Assembly (NCBI GenBank): GCA_030532035.1
Contig: JAUNLX010000008.1
Location: 1-61,413, forward strand
Length of the DNA: 61,413 nucleotides
Source: Clostridia bacterium
GTDB taxonomy: Bacteria; Bacillota; Clostridia; Oscillospirales; Acutalibacteraceae
Direction: 5' to 3'
Part shown: piece after piece, positions 8,581 to 17,726 of the stretch
Layout of the letters: the number at the start of each line of letters is the position of its first letter
Numbering within the stretch: the first letter of the stretch is position 1
Program-made: the position numbers and the translations under genes
The notes under the pieces: model-generated
Told to the model about the DNA's origin: nothing
What the model saw: the letters and a program-made list of their open reading frames with translations, nothing else
The model's database searches: none

Positions 8581-10413
8581 ATGTCTTTTTATAATCCCTT
8601 TGAAAGAGAATACAAATCGACAATAGGAGCAATTGCTCAGGGCGAAAACCTTGTGCTTAGAATTAAAAAGCCTGATGTTGCAGACAGAGCTTATCTGCAA
8701 ATCAGGCATGATAATGATAAATATTTTTATGCACTCAAAGGAATTGATGACGGAAAGTTTTTCAAATTTGATATTTCCTTAAATAAGACAGGAATATATT
8801 TTTACTATTTTGAAGTTATTTATCCTGATAACGGCAAACAATATATTTCTCTTGGAAGATATCATCAAGGAGAACTTTCTGACTCTGTCAATTTTTTCCA
8901 GCTCGGTGTATATGATAAAAATATGCAGGTTCCAAAATTACAGGGAAAAATTATATATCAAATTTTTCCCGACCGATTCAAAAATTCTAAAATTCCAAAA
9001 TACAATGTTCCCTCTGATAGAATTATCCATAAAAGTACTGATGAAGAGCCTGTATGGGAACTACAAAACGGAAAAATGCTAAATAACGATTACTATGCTG
9101 GCGATTTAAAGGGAATCGAACAATCTATTCCCTATTTGAAAACTCTGAATGTGGGCATTATTTATTTAAATCCCATTTTTGAATCACATACAAATCATAG
9201 ATATGACACTGCCGATTATCTAAAAATAGATCCCCTCTTGGGAACAAAAGAAGATTTCATATCACTTTGCAATGCAGCTCATAAAAATGAAATTAAAATA
9301 ATTTTAGATGGAGTTTTTAATCACACTGGAGCTGACAGTGTATATTTTAATAAATTCAATCGTTATGAAAATATTGGAGCTTATCAAAGTAAAGAATCTA
9401 AATATTATCCTTGGTTCAAATTTATAAATTGGCCTGATGAATATTCAAGTTGGTGGGGTTTTAAATCTCTTCCAGATTTGAATGAAACAAACGCAGATTT
9501 CATTGAATTTATCTGTGGAAAAAATGGCGTAATTGAAACTTGGATGAATGCAGGTGCCGATGGATTTAGATTAGATGTTGCCGATGAACTTCCAGATGAA
9601 TTTTTGAGGAGATTTCGCCAAAAGGTAAAGTCTATCAATAGAGATGCCCTGATTATCGGAGAAGTTTGGGAAGATGCTTCAAATAAAATTAGTTATAACG
9701 AGAGAAAACAATATCTCTGGGGAGATGAACTTGACAGCGTAATGAACTACCCTTTCCGTCAAGCGATTTTAGATTTTATAATAAATGACGATGTTGAAGA
9801 AGCTGTATACAAGATAAATAATATCATTGACCACTATCCTAAAAAAATACTCGATATACTTATGAATCCACTCGGAACTCATGACACTGTCAGAATTGCA
9901 ACCGAGCTCAGTGGCAGAAAAGCCGATCTAAATAACAGAGATGAGCAAGCTAATATCGTTCTTACAGAAAAAGAAAAGAATTTAGCAATAAAAAGGCTTC
10001 GCCTTGCTTTTACAATAAGTTACACACTTCCGGGAATACCCGCCATTTATTATGGAGATGAAACTCCAATGTTCGGTTACAGAGATCCTTTCAACAGAAA
10101 GCCATTCGAAAAGCCGTCAAATGACAATCTCTTATATAATCATCTTATCTTTTTGGGAAATTTACGAAAAAATTTCTCATGCTTTGAAAAGGGAATTTTA
10201 TCTATAATTTCAGCCGCAGACGGTTGCATATCTTACTTGCGAGAAGATGAAAAAAATACCGTTGTTTTAATCGCAAATCGTGCCGAAAATAAAATTGTCT
10301 ATCATCTTTCTGAAAAATATCGTGATTATGAAGTAATTGTCGGAGAAAAACAAGACAAAGATAATATAATCGTAAATCCGATTGATTTTGTAATTTTATC
10401 AAAGCAAAAATAG
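8581..10413 (+). CDS. GH13 glycoside hydrolase, neopullulanase/cyclomaltodextrinase type
   Basis: This 610-residue alpha-amylase-family enzyme has an N-terminal beta-sandwich (about 1-115, CBM34-like) before the (beta/alpha)8 barrel. The barrel motifs are DGVFNHTG near 240, DGFRLDVADE near 325 with the nucleophile Asp, IIGEVWED near 358 with the acid/base Glu, and GTHDTVR near 432 with the third Asp. No signal peptide is present, so it acts inside the cell on maltodextrins or branched limit dextrins, supplying chains for the adjacent phosphorylase. The ATG lies 3 bp after glgP, and GGAAG at the glgP end serves as ribosome site. Exact linkage specificity is not readable. Confidence 0.92.
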   Translation: MSFYNPFEREYKSTIGAIAQGENLVLRIKKPDVADRAYLQIRHDNDKYFYALKGIDDGKFFKFDISLNKTGIYFYYFEVIYPDNGKQYISLGRYHQGELSDSVNFFQLGVYDKNMQVPKLQGKIIYQIFPDRFKNSKIPKYNVPSDRIIHKSTDEEPVWELQNGKMLNNDYYAGDLKGIEQSIPYLKTLNVGIIYLNPIFESHTNHRYDTADYLKIDPLLGTKEDFISLCNAAHKNEIKIILDGVFNHTGADSVYFNKFNRYENIGAYQSKESKYYPWFKFINWPDEYSSWWGFKSLPDLNETNADFIEFICGKNGVIETWMNAGADGFRLDVADELPDEFLRRFRQKVKSINRDALIIGEVWEDASNKISYNERKQYLWGDELDSVMNYPFRQAILDFIINDDVEEAVYKINNIIDHYPKKILDILMNPLGTHDTVRIATELSGRKADLNNRDEQANIVLTEKEKNLAIKRLRLAFTISYTLPGIPAIYYGDETPMFGYRDPFNRKPFEKPSNDNLLYNHLIFLGNLRKNFSCFEKGILSIISAADGCISYLREDEKNTVVLIANRAENKIVYHLSEKYRDYEVIVGEKQDKDNIIVNPIDFVILSKQK

Positions 10414-10425
10414 ATTTTATATAAC

Positions 10426-10456
10426 AAAAAAGCTCACTTAAAAAGTGAGCTTTTTT
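10426..10456. terminator. Bidirectional terminator
   Basis: AAAAAAGCTCACTT and AAGTGAGCTTTTTT form a 14-bp stem with an AAA loop. It ends both the glgP operon and the convergent nucleosidase gene, whose stop codon it touches. Confidence 0.9.
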
Positions 10457-11145
10457 CAATTTATTTTTTTTATAAAATCTACTACCGTATCGACTAAATC
10501 TTTCTTATTGCCCTCATTTTCTTTTCCATAATCTTCCTTTGCATTTGCCGAACCGTCATCAGAAATTTTTCTTATAGAAATAAATGGAATTTTGAAAATC
10601 TTACATACATCAGCCACAGCAGCTGATTCCATATCAAAAACTGAAAGATTAAATTCTCTGGATAAAAATTCTGCTTTCTTTTCATCATTGAGAAAAAAAT
10701 CTCCAGATGCAAAAATTCCAATTGGAAGATTACATTTTTCTTTAGCTATTTTCAATAAATTTTTATCAGCTAAATTAAAATAAGTTTTATCCGATTTTTC
10801 GCCCAATTTATAATTTAGAGCAGTTAAGTCAAAATCAGCTTCCACATATTTAGAGCCAGCACAAACCGCTCCTCTTTTAATTTTACTGAGTGGAGAGCCT
10901 GCAAGACCTGTATTTATTATAATATCGACATTAAATTTATTTAATAAATAAACTGTTGCTGCAGACGCTCTGACTTTACCAATTTCGCATTGTAAAATAA
11001 ATATTTCTTTTTCATCAATTTCTACCGAGCAAACATCATAGTATTTATCTTGTATAATTTTGCCGTTATTTTTTTTAATATAGTGCAAAAAGGGAGCATA
11101 TTCTAATTTATCGGGTATTACAATTCCTATTTTCATAATCATCAT
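10456..11145 (-). CDS. Nucleoside phosphorylase family, MTA/SAH nucleosidase-like
   Basis: This 229-residue protein of the PNP_UDP family has the expected start MKIGIV (an ATG at 11136 fits the family start; the frame opens at 11145), a GLAGS phosphate/ribose loop near 81, and FDMESAAVADV near 166, where the Glu binds the ribose hydroxyls. ISDDG near 194 carries the catalytic Asp. These features fit 5'-methylthioadenosine/S-adenosylhomocysteine nucleosidase, but it is diverged and could be another nucleosidase. The start overlaps the stop of the peptidase gene upstream (TAATG), so it is coupled. Confidence 0.78.
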   Translation of the reverse strand: MMIMKIGIVIPDKLEYAPFLHYIKKNNGKIIQDKYYDVCSVEIDEKEIFILQCEIGKVRASAATVYLLNKFNVDIIINTGLAGSPLSKIKRGAVCAGSKYVEADFDLTALNYKLGEKSDKTYFNLADKNLLKIAKEKCNLPIGIFASGDFFLNDEKKAEFLSREFNLSVFDMESAAVADVCKIFKIPFISIRKISDDGSANAKEDYGKENEGNKKDLVDTVVDFIKKIN

Positions 11146-13097
11146 TAAAAATATAACATCGGGTTTACCGCTCTACCATTTTGTCTAACTTCAAAATGTA
11201 AATGTGGTCCAGTTGATCTTCCTGTAGATCCGACTTTTCCAATTGCCTGACCAGCGCTGACTTTTTGACCTGTTCTAACATTTATATGAGATAAATGCGC
11301 ATACAAAGTCTGAAGTCCACCACCATGGTTGATTAAGACTCTATTACCTGCTCCACCGTTTTCCCAGCCAGCAGCGATAACAGTTCCGCTTTTTGCTGCA
11401 ACTACAGTTTTTCCGTAAGCATTTCCCCCACCAGCTATATCCATTCCAGTATGTCCATAGTAACCTCTGAAATGACAAGTTACTGTATGTAAGCCTATAA
11501 CAGGCCATACCATTGAGCCTCGTTGTTCAAAAGTATAGGGCCCATAATATGAATTTGACGAATAACTCGGTTTCTTTGTTCCGACACTTACAACTTCTTT
11601 TACAGGTTCCGAAAGAATCTTTCTGGAAACTTCTTTGTGAGAAGAAAGCTTACCCTCTACATAGGTATCTAAATATGTAATTTGAACAGAGCCTTTTTTT
11701 CCTTTTTTTATAACCTGTTGTTTGCCTTTAAGCATTTTCGGATTGTCAACTTTTTCAACTTCAAAGTCAATTTCTGCATTTTCGACAACCGTTTTAGTCA
11801 CTTTAACATTGACATAATTAACTTTATCTGAGACAAATATTTTTTGCCCAACTCTTATAATATCTAAATCTCCAGGATTTAATTTTTCCAATTGAGAAAG
11901 CGTTAGTCCATGTTCTTTTGCCACTGCTTCGGGAGTATCTCCCTCTTCAACAGTATATACAGAAGTGGCGTCACGCTTTGTCTTGAGTTTTTGAGCAAGC
12001 TTGGAAGAATCCCATAAAACTGTGGGATCGTCTTCATATACACCTTGAACATATACAATATCTTCCACAAATCCAACTATATCATCAGGATTTTCTTCTT
12101 CATGCTTTTCAAGTATATTGTTGAAAACTTGTACTGCGTCCATCTCATTTTTAACTGCACATACAAAGTTTCCGTCTATATAGACACCACAGGCTTGCGT
12201 TATCTTGTCTGATGAGTTAGAAATTATTTTATCGCTTATACTTTTAGCATCTTCGAGTTTTTCAGAATCTACTAAAGCAATCTTGAGTTTAACATCATTT
12301 AGAGCTTCATTTAAATTTTCATTGTCGTTTTCAGTAACACTTTCATTTATCATTTTTTTTGCGTCAATATATGTGGTTTCATCGGGTATATATCCTATAT
12401 CTTTACCGTTACAATTAACGCAAAGCGCAAAGGTAACATTGTTCCAATAAGCAAGACTACTCATTAAAACAACTGCAACTAAAACTGGCGAAACAACAGT
12501 AATAATTTTTTTGAGCATTTTGGGATGTCTGTCAAAGGCTTTTTTTACATAATCCTTGAACACTGTCTTTCTTTCGTCAAAAGTACGATATTCACCAGAA
12601 TAAATATTTTTAAAAGATGATTTTACTTCTGTATTAAAATAAGCAAGTTCGCTCTTAAATGCGTTGATAGAGTGCAAATAAGATTTTCCAATTTTCAAAT
12701 ATAACTTTTTGAAAGAATAGTATATTGCAAATGCTGTAAATAAAATTAGAGCTTTGAAAAAATCAAAGGTTTCAACAAAAGCCCTACCAAAAATAGAACC
12801 TATGGTATATATAAAGTTAAAAAAATCATTTGGTAAAAGTTCGGGTCGAAATTCAGTAAATTTGTTTTCCAGAATTTCTTTTTTTCGATTTCTCTTTGCA
12901 ACAGAACGACCATAAATCTTTTTAAATTTAGATTCATTTGGCTTTGTATTCTTATTGTCTTTCTTTTCTCCAACTGATTTTATCTTATTTTTCTTTTCAT
13001 TTTTATCAGTATTTTTTTTAATTATTTTTATACTACGCTTTTTATCTATATCTGAAGTTTTTGTAGTTTCCTTTTCATTTGATTTTTTATAATCCAT
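11145..13097 (-). CDS. LysM/G5/M23 peptidoglycan endopeptidase, membrane anchored
   Basis: This is a 650-residue cell-wall hydrolase. Residues 1-110 are a very basic Lys/Asn-rich cytoplasmic region. A membrane segment near 195-215 (VVSPVLVAVVLMSSLAYW) exports the rest. A LysM domain follows near 378-420 (YTVEEGDTPEAVA), then a G5-type domain near 425-500, and a C-terminal M23 peptidase with GHTGMD and HLHFEV supplying zinc ligands. It should cut peptide crosslinks in peptidoglycan while staying membrane tethered, giving a role in growth or division. It has its own strong promoter and is coupled to the nucleosidase gene. The long basic cytoplasmic tail is unusual for this class. Confidence 0.92.
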   Translation of the reverse strand: MDYKKSNEKETTKTSDIDKKRSIKIIKKNTDKNEKKNKIKSVGEKKDNKNTKPNESKFKKIYGRSVAKRNRKKEILENKFTEFRPELLPNDFFNFIYTIGSIFGRAFVETFDFFKALILFTAFAIYYSFKKLYLKIGKSYLHSINAFKSELAYFNTEVKSSFKNIYSGEYRTFDERKTVFKDYVKKAFDRHPKMLKKIITVVSPVLVAVVLMSSLAYWNNVTFALCVNCNGKDIGYIPDETTYIDAKKMINESVTENDNENLNEALNDVKLKIALVDSEKLEDAKSISDKIISNSSDKITQACGVYIDGNFVCAVKNEMDAVQVFNNILEKHEEENPDDIVGFVEDIVYVQGVYEDDPTVLWDSSKLAQKLKTKRDATSVYTVEEGDTPEAVAKEHGLTLSQLEKLNPGDLDIIRVGQKIFVSDKVNYVNVKVTKTVVENAEIDFEVEKVDNPKMLKGKQQVIKKGKKGSVQITYLDTYVEGKLSSHKEVSRKILSEPVKEVVSVGTKKPSYSSNSYYGPYTFEQRGSMVWPVIGLHTVTCHFRGYYGHTGMDIAGGGNAYGKTVVAAKSGTVIAAGWENGGAGNRVLINHGGGLQTLYAHLSHINVRTGQKVSAGQAIGKVGSTGRSTGPHLHFEVRQNGRAVNPMLYF

Positions 13098-13174
13098 ATT
13101 ATTTATTCCTCAAATCTGTTTACTAAGAAAATTTCCACTTTCAACAGGTTACAATTTTGTAATATTTTGAAATA

Positions 13175-13203
13175 ATTATACATATAAGTATTTACAAAGT
13201 CAA
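13175..13203 (-). promoter_or_regulatory. Promoter of M23 peptidase gene
   Basis: On the minus strand TTGACT (13198-13203) and TATAAT (13175-13180) are 17 bases apart. In the transcribed leader TTACAA-TT-TTGTAA (near 13149-13162) forms a small palindrome. Confidence 0.8.
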
Positions 13204-13208
13204 ATAAG

Positions 13209-13237
13209 AAAAAACGGATCTAAATAGATCCGTTTTT
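13209..13237 (-). terminator. Terminator of tsaE-tsaB-rpiB-upp operon
   Basis: ACGGATCTA/TAGATCCGT stem with A-rich and T-rich flanks just after the upp stop. Confidence 0.88.
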
Positions 13238-13250
13238 AATATAAAAATAA

Positions 13251-13880
13251 TTAAAGTGTTCCAAAGATTCTATCTCCTGCGTCTCCAAGACCTGGAAGAA
13301 TATAACAATTTTCATCGAGCTTTTCATCTAAAGCTGCACAAAAAATATCGACATCGGGATGAGCAGAAGAAAGTTCTTTTATGCCCTCTGGAGCTGCTAT
13401 TATTCCCATAAATTTAACTGATTTTGGGTTATTTTTTTTGACAAGGCTTATTGCGTCAATAGCAGAACCACCTGTTGCAAGCATTGGGTCTAAAATTATT
13501 ACATCTCTTTCATTGATGTCATTTGGCAATTTACAGTAATATTCAACTGGCTTTTTGGTTTCAGGATCGCGATATAGACCTACATGGCCAATTTTTGCTG
13601 AGGGAACAAGGTTTAATACACCGTCAACCATTCCCAGACCCGCTCTCAAAATGGGAACAAAGGCTAATTTTTTGCCTGCAATTACCTTTGTTTTCATAGG
13701 AGCCATAGGAGTTTCAATTTCTATTTCAGTTAAGGGCAAATCACGAGTTGCCTCATAGCACATTAAATTTGATATTTCAGATACCAATTTGCGAAATTCC
13801 ATAGATCCAGTATTTTTATCTCTTAAAATAGATAATTTATGTTGAATCAACGGATGATTTGTAATAGTTATTTTGCCCAT
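13251..13880 (-). CDS. upp: Uracil phosphoribosyltransferase
   Basis: This 209-residue enzyme makes UMP from uracil and PRPP in pyrimidine salvage. It shows full-length colinear family features: [14 protein letters not shown] near 70, the PRPP-binding loop [12 protein letters not shown] near 130, and the C-terminal GLGDAGDR. The start follows AAGGAG. It is the last gene of the tsaE-tsaB-rpiB-upp operon, 2 bp after rpiB, and precedes a terminator. Confidence 0.97.
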   Translation of the reverse strand: MGKITITNHPLIQHKLSILRDKNTGSMEFRKLVSEISNLMCYEATRDLPLTEIEIETPMAPMKTKVIAGKKLAFVPILRAGLGMVDGVLNLVPSAKIGHVGLYRDPETKKPVEYYCKLPNDINERDVIILDPMLATGGSAIDAISLVKKNNPKSVKFMGIIAAPEGIKELSSAHPDVDIFCAALDEKLDENCYILPGLGDAGDRIFGTL

Positions 13881-13882
13881 AA

Positions 13883-14323
13883 TTACTCCTTGTTTTCCAA
13901 GTTGGTTATTTTGGCTACACGCTGAGCATGTCGTCCGCCCTCAAAATCAGACTCTAAGAAAGCGTCAATCAGTTCATCTGCCATTCCAGCTCCTATTACT
14001 CGTCCACCAAAACAGAGAACATTGGCGTCGTTATGTTTTCTTGTATATCTCGCACTGAATGTATCGGAACAACAAGCTGCTCTTATACCTTTGACTTTGT
14101 TTGCTGCAATTGATATTCCGATTCCTGTTCCGCAAACTAAAATTCCAAAAGAACCTTTGTCTGATACCACTTTATTTGCAACAGTTTCAGCTATATCTGG
14201 ATAATCACAACTATCAGCAGAATATGTTCCACAATCCTCAAATTCCAAACCTTTTTCTTTGAGATATTCAGTTACATGTTGTTTTAATTCAAAACCACCA
14301 TGATCAGAGCCTACATAAATCAT
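13883..14323 (-). CDS. rpiB: Ribose-5-phosphate isomerase B
   Basis: This 146-residue enzyme interconverts ribose-5-phosphate and ribulose-5-phosphate in the pentose phosphate pathway. It begins [13 protein letters not shown] and contains the active-site cysteine in [14 protein letters not shown] near 65-78, then [17 protein letters not shown]. The length is typical. The start overlaps tsaB by four bases (ATGA), so it is translationally coupled. Pairing with upp links ribose phosphate supply to nucleotide salvage. Confidence 0.95.
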   Translation of the reverse strand: MIYVGSDHGGFELKQHVTEYLKEKGLEFEDCGTYSADSCDYPDIAETVANKVVSDKGSFGILVCGTGIGISIAANKVKGIRAACCSDTFSARYTRKHNDANVLCFGGRVIGAGMADELIDAFLESDFEGGRHAQRVAKITNLENKE

Positions 14324-14982
14324 TTTAATGTCCGCCTTTCTCTTTCTCTTTGTGCTTGCGGTTTTGCCAAATAAACAGGCAAAAGATTTTCGGGAAGAAC
14401 AAACTTACCCTCATTATATCTTGCATATGACAGTTTACAGACTGCTTCGCAAGCCTTTTTTATATCCAAAATATTATAACATAAATCACTCTTATCACAA
14501 AGAAAAAAGCTATTTTTAGATATCTGATCTACTGTTTCTAAAAGATTATCCAAATCCCAGATTTTATCTTCGCTGCGTCTTGTTATCTTGTCTTCATTTT
14601 TTTCGAATAATGCTGAGTAAACTCTCCCTACTCTTGCGTCAATCATGGGAACAATTATATCTTCATTACCGGTTGCTGTATTAGCCATAATTTCAAGAGA
14701 TGAAAGAGGTACACAGGGCGTATTATCAACAAAAGCCAAACCTTTGACGCTAGCAATTCCAATTCTAAGTCCTGTAAAAGAGCCGGGGCCAGCACTTATT
14801 CCAAAGAGATCTATATCTTCTACAGATATATTAGATTTCTTTATCACTTCATTGATAAGTGGCATTAAGGTTTGACTATGAGTTTTCCCGTCTTCTACAC
14901 CACTCGAGTATATTATATTTTCATTTTCAGAAATAGCACATCCCACAGCCTTAGATGAACATTCAATTCCTAAAATTTTCAC
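14320..14982 (-). CDS. tsaB: tRNA threonylcarbamoyladenosine protein TsaB
   Basis: This 220-residue ASKHA-fold protein is the scaffold of the TsaB-TsaD-TsaE complex that makes t6A37 on ANN-decoding tRNAs. It starts MKILGIECSS and has the conserved AGPGSFTGLRIG near 69-80. The C-terminal part is more diverged. It overlaps the end of tsaE by 20 bp. TsaD and TsaC are not in the window, but MtaB, which modifies t6A further, is at 27.5 kb. Confidence 0.92.
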   Translation of the reverse strand: MKILGIECSSKAVGCAISENENIIYSSGVEDGKTHSQTLMPLINEVIKKSNISVEDIDLFGISAGPGSFTGLRIGIASVKGLAFVDNTPCVPLSSLEIMANTATGNEDIIVPMIDARVGRVYSALFEKNEDKITRRSEDKIWDLDNLLETVDQISKNSFFLCDKSDLCYNILDIKKACEAVCKLSYARYNEGKFVLPENLLPVYLAKPQAQRERERRTLK

Positions 14983-15403
14983 CGTTCAAATCCTCAATTT
15001 CAAAAATTCTTTTGTCTTCGTTTTCCTTTGTTATTTTTATATTCACTCTATCTTTTGGCAAAAATTGTTCTATGTTTTCTGCCCACTCAACAGCAATAAT
15101 CGCATTTTCAGAAAGATAATCAAAAAAACCTGTGCTCTCTAAGTCTTCTTCCCCTGTTATTCTATACATATCAAAGTGAATAAGTGGAGTTTGACCTTTA
15201 TATACATTTACAATAGAAAAAGTTGGACTGGAAATGGGAGAAGTAATTTCAAGCCCCTTTGAAAGGCCTCTTACAAAAGCAGTTTTTCCAGCTCCAAGCC
15301 CACCATAAAAAGCTATGAGTTTCTTTTTATTTTTCAATTTTTTGCCTATGTTTTCAGCTAAAATCAGTGTATCTTCAAGATTATTTGCAACAAACTTCTT
15401 CAT
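14963..15403 (-). CDS. tsaE: tRNA threonylcarbamoyladenosine ATPase TsaE
   Basis: This 146-residue P-loop ATPase is needed for t6A formation. Walker A is GGLGAGKT at 34-41, followed by SSPTFSIVNVY and HFDMYRI, which are hallmarks of the family. The start is the ATG at 15403 (MKKFVANN), matching the usual N-terminus. A GTG at 15454 would add 17 atypical residues encoded by the promoter hairpin. There is no ribosome binding site: the -10 box ends only 7 bases before the ATG, so the mRNA may be leaderless. Confidence 0.92.
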   Translation of the reverse strand: MKKFVANNLEDTLILAENIGKKLKNKKKLIAFYGGLGAGKTAFVRGLSKGLEITSPISSPTFSIVNVYKGQTPLIHFDMYRITGEEDLESTGFFDYLSENAIIAVEWAENIEQFLPKDRVNIKITKENEDKRIFEIEDLNGENFRN

Positions 15404-15410
15404 GGCGTCG

Positions 15411-15439
15411 ATTATATCACGAAGGCGACGCCCACTCAA
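15411..15439 (-). promoter_or_regulatory. Strong promoter abutting the tsaE start codon
   Basis: On the minus strand TTGAGT (15434-15439), 17 bases, TATAAT (15411-15416) with an upstream TG. The expected transcription start is at or one base before the tsaE ATG at 15403. A stem (15427-15436 with 15443-15452, G-U pairs on the minus strand) overlaps the -35 box. Confidence 0.75.
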
Positions 15440-15499
15440 GAAAGTGGACGCCACAAAAAAATGAATATTTATATTTGATAAATAAGCTATAGAATTATT

Positions 15500-17143
15500 T
15501 TAATCGAAAAATAATTGCAAATCTTCGTCAACGGTCTGAATTCCGCTAATTTGGAAATTTTCTACCAATACTTTCAATACATTTGGAGAAAGAAATCCAG
15601 GTAAGGTTGGTCCAAGATGAATATTTTTTACACCTAAATATAACAGTGCAAATAAAACTATTACAGCTTTTTGCTCATACCATGCGATATTGAAAATGAT
15701 TGGAAGTTCGTTTATATCATTTAGTTCAAAAATTTCTTTGAGTTTTAGTGCAATAAGCGCAAGTGAATAAGAGTCATTACATTGTCCTGCGTCAAGCACT
15801 CTTGGAATTCCATCAATGTCACCTAAATTGAGCTTGTTATATCTGTATTTAGCACAGCCAGCTGTGAGAATAACAACATCTTTTGGTAATTTTTCAGCAA
15901 ATTCACGATAGTAATCACGAGATTTCATTCTACCGTCACAACCGCCCATAACTACGAATTTACGAATTGCTCCAGATTTAACTGCTTCAACTATTTTATC
16001 TGCCAATGCGAAAACTTGTTCATGTGCAAAACCACCAGTTATATTACCATTTTCAAGTTCTTCAGGAGGTGCACAGGTTTTAGCTTGTTCGATTATTGCG
16101 GAAAAATCTTTTGTTTCTCCATATTTGCCGTCAATATGTCTGCAACCCGGATAACCAGTTACTCCCGTTGTCCAGAGTCTATCTTTATAGCTATCAGACG
16201 GTGGCACTATACAGTTAGTAGTCATCAAAATAGGACCGTTGAATTTTTCAAATTCCTCTTTTTGTTTCCACCAAGCATTGCCGTAGTTTCCAACTAAGTG
16301 CTTATATTTCTTTAATTTTGGATAATAGTGTGCTGGTAACATTTCAGAATGAGTATATATATCTATTCCCTTATCCTGTGTTTGTTCAAGCAGATTTTCC
16401 AAATCTTTCAAATCGTGACCAGAAATTAAAATTCCAGGATTTTTACCTACACCAATATTTACTTTTGTAATTTCAGGATTTCCATATGTTCCACAGTTTG
16501 CGCTGTCTAAGAGAGCCATTCCCTCTACTCCGAATTTACCAGTTTCCAAAGTAAGAGCTACTAAATCTTCTACTGTGAGAGAATCATCTAAAGTTTTTGC
16601 CAAAGCCATTTGAATAAATTCATCAACTTTTTCATTGTCATATAAAAGTGTATTGGCATGCTTTGTATATGCAGCAAGACCTTTAAGACCATAGGTTATC
16701 ATTTCACGAAGACTTCTTATATCTTCATCTTCTGTAGAAAGAACTCCGACTTTGTCAGATGCAGCAACCTCATCATAATTTTCAACACTGTCATTAAATA
16801 ATGCAGCTTCAACAAGATTATTTTTATCATCCAACTGTGAAATTAAATCGTCCTTGATTTTAACAGTATTCTCAATGCGCTTTATTATCGCTTCTCTATC
16901 AAAGCTCGCATTAGTTATCGTTGTAAACAAATTTTGAGTTATAAGATGATTTACTTCTTTATCAACAGTTTTTCCCTCTTGTCTAAGTTTCGTTGTAACA
17001 AAAGAAAGTCCCTTAGTTACATATATAAGTAAATCTTGCATAGCGGCAACTTCCGGTCTTTTACCACAAACACCTACTCTGGTACAACCTGTTCCCCTTG
17101 CTGTTTCTTGGCACTGAAAACAAAACATATCATGTTTTTCCAT
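15500..17143 (-). CDS. hcp: Hydroxylamine reductase, hybrid cluster protein
   Basis: This 547-residue hybrid cluster protein is an NO and hydroxylamine reductase used in nitrosative-stress defence. The N-terminal cysteines 8, 11, 20 and 26 form the short-spaced motif of anaerobe-type Hcp binding the cubane cluster. The hybrid Fe-S-O cluster ligands lie in [24 protein letters not shown] and [11 protein letters not shown]. The cytoplasmic enzyme follows its rubredoxin by 11 bp, and rubredoxin is a plausible electron donor. No separate Hcr gene is present. The gene follows AGGAG and probably belongs to the regulon of the Crp/Fnr gene at 17727. Confidence 0.97.
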   Translation of the reverse strand: MEKHDMFCFQCQETARGTGCTRVGVCGKRPEVAAMQDLLIYVTKGLSFVTTKLRQEGKTVDKEVNHLITQNLFTTITNASFDREAIIKRIENTVKIKDDLISQLDDKNNLVEAALFNDSVENYDEVAASDKVGVLSTEDEDIRSLREMITYGLKGLAAYTKHANTLLYDNEKVDEFIQMALAKTLDDSLTVEDLVALTLETGKFGVEGMALLDSANCGTYGNPEITKVNIGVGKNPGILISGHDLKDLENLLEQTQDKGIDIYTHSEMLPAHYYPKLKKYKHLVGNYGNAWWKQKEEFEKFNGPILMTTNCIVPPSDSYKDRLWTTGVTGYPGCRHIDGKYGETKDFSAIIEQAKTCAPPEELENGNITGGFAHEQVFALADKIVEAVKSGAIRKFVVMGGCDGRMKSRDYYREFAEKLPKDVVILTAGCAKYRYNKLNLGDIDGIPRVLDAGQCNDSYSLALIALKLKEIFELNDINELPIIFNIAWYEQKAVIVLFALLYLGVKNIHLGPTLPGFLSPNVLKVLVENFQISGIQTVDEDLQLFFD

Positions 17144-17154
17144 AATTTAATCTC

Positions 17155-17319
17155 CTATTCTTCAACTTTAACAAATAGACTTTTATCAACACCACATACT
17201 GGACAAACCCAATCTTCTGGTATGTCTTCGAATGCAGTTCCTGGAGCAATTCCTCCATCTGGGTCTCCCTGTGCTGGGTCATAGATATAACCGCAAGGCT
17301 CACATAAATACTTACTCAT
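17155..17319 (-). CDS. Rubredoxin
   Basis: This 54-residue iron protein has cysteines 6, 9, 39 and 42 in the rubredoxin CxxC...CxxC pattern, with GYIYDP and [10 protein letters not shown]. The start MSKYLCE follows GAAAGGAGA; an upstream in-frame ATG would add six residues. It lies directly upstream of hcp, so it likely transfers electrons to Hcp. Confidence 0.95.
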   Translation of the reverse strand: MSKYLCEPCGYIYDPAQGDPDGGIAPGTAFEDIPEDWVCPVCGVDKSLFVKVEE

Positions 17320-17382
17320 AATTAGGTCTCCTTTCAATTTGCAAATTTATATAATATCAATCGTACAAAACAAATTTATATT

Positions 17383-17409
17383 TAATTATAATCTATCACA
17401 TTATAATTA
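17383..17409. promoter_or_regulatory. 10-bp inverted repeat between DUF1858 gene and rubredoxin
   Basis: TAATTATAAT and ATTATAATTA arms flank a 7-bp centre CTATCAC. It lies in the 103-bp gap before the rubredoxin-hcp pair and contains TATAAT sequences, so it may be an operator/promoter for them. It also lies just after the DUF1858 stop codon. Confidence 0.4.
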
Positions 17410-17422
17410 TTTTGCCAAAGGT

Positions 17423-17638
17423 TTATTCTCTATTTTCCGCAATTTTTTCATTCAACAAATTTATAACATTATCTACATCCGCTTCATGAACCGCGCAAGC
17501 GTCTTTGAGTGTTTCTGCCTGAGAAGCAGGGCAACCAAGACAATGCATACCTATCTCCATTAAAACTTCTGCACTTTCAGGATAAGTATTTACAATATCC
17601 CCTATAAGCATATCTTTATCTACATACATTTTTTTCAT
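17423..17638 (-). CDS. DUF1858 domain protein
   Basis: This 71-residue protein of the DUF1858 family has a CxxC at 33/36 in the HCLGCP context. The family often sits near Hcp and resembles the N-terminal domain of iron-cluster repair proteins of the ScdA/RIC type. The start follows AGGAGG. Expression is divergent from the Crp/Fnr regulator, with the palindrome 17688-17703 between them. A role in repairing or sensing nitrosative damage is inferred from context only. Confidence 0.9.
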   Translation of the reverse strand: MKKMYVDKDMLIGDIVNTYPESAEVLMEIGMHCLGCPASQAETLKDACAVHEADVDNVINLLNEKIAENRE

Positions 17639-17687
17639 AATTTTTCCTCCTTTATTGACTTTGTGATTAAAGATTACTATAATTTTT

Positions 17688-17703
17688 ACAACATTTATGT
17701 TGT
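17688..17703. promoter_or_regulatory. Crp/Fnr-type operator in divergent promoter
   Basis: ACAACATTTATGTTGT has perfect 7-bp arms around TT. It lies between the DUF1858-rubredoxin-hcp genes and the regulator gene, and a nearly identical copy (14 of 16) is at 19968. The size and symmetry suit a dimeric Crp-family protein, suggesting autoregulation. Confidence 0.7.
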
Positions 17704-17726
17704 TATGACAACCGAAAGGGATTTTT

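Noticed and set aside
15427..15452. Member of the TGGC-loop hairpin family
   Set aside because: Loop and stem differ and pairing needs G-U pairs; better explained as part of the tsaE promoter.
15404..15454. GTG-initiated N-terminal extension of tsaE
   Set aside because: The 17 extra codons are the promoter and its stem; family members start at MKKF.
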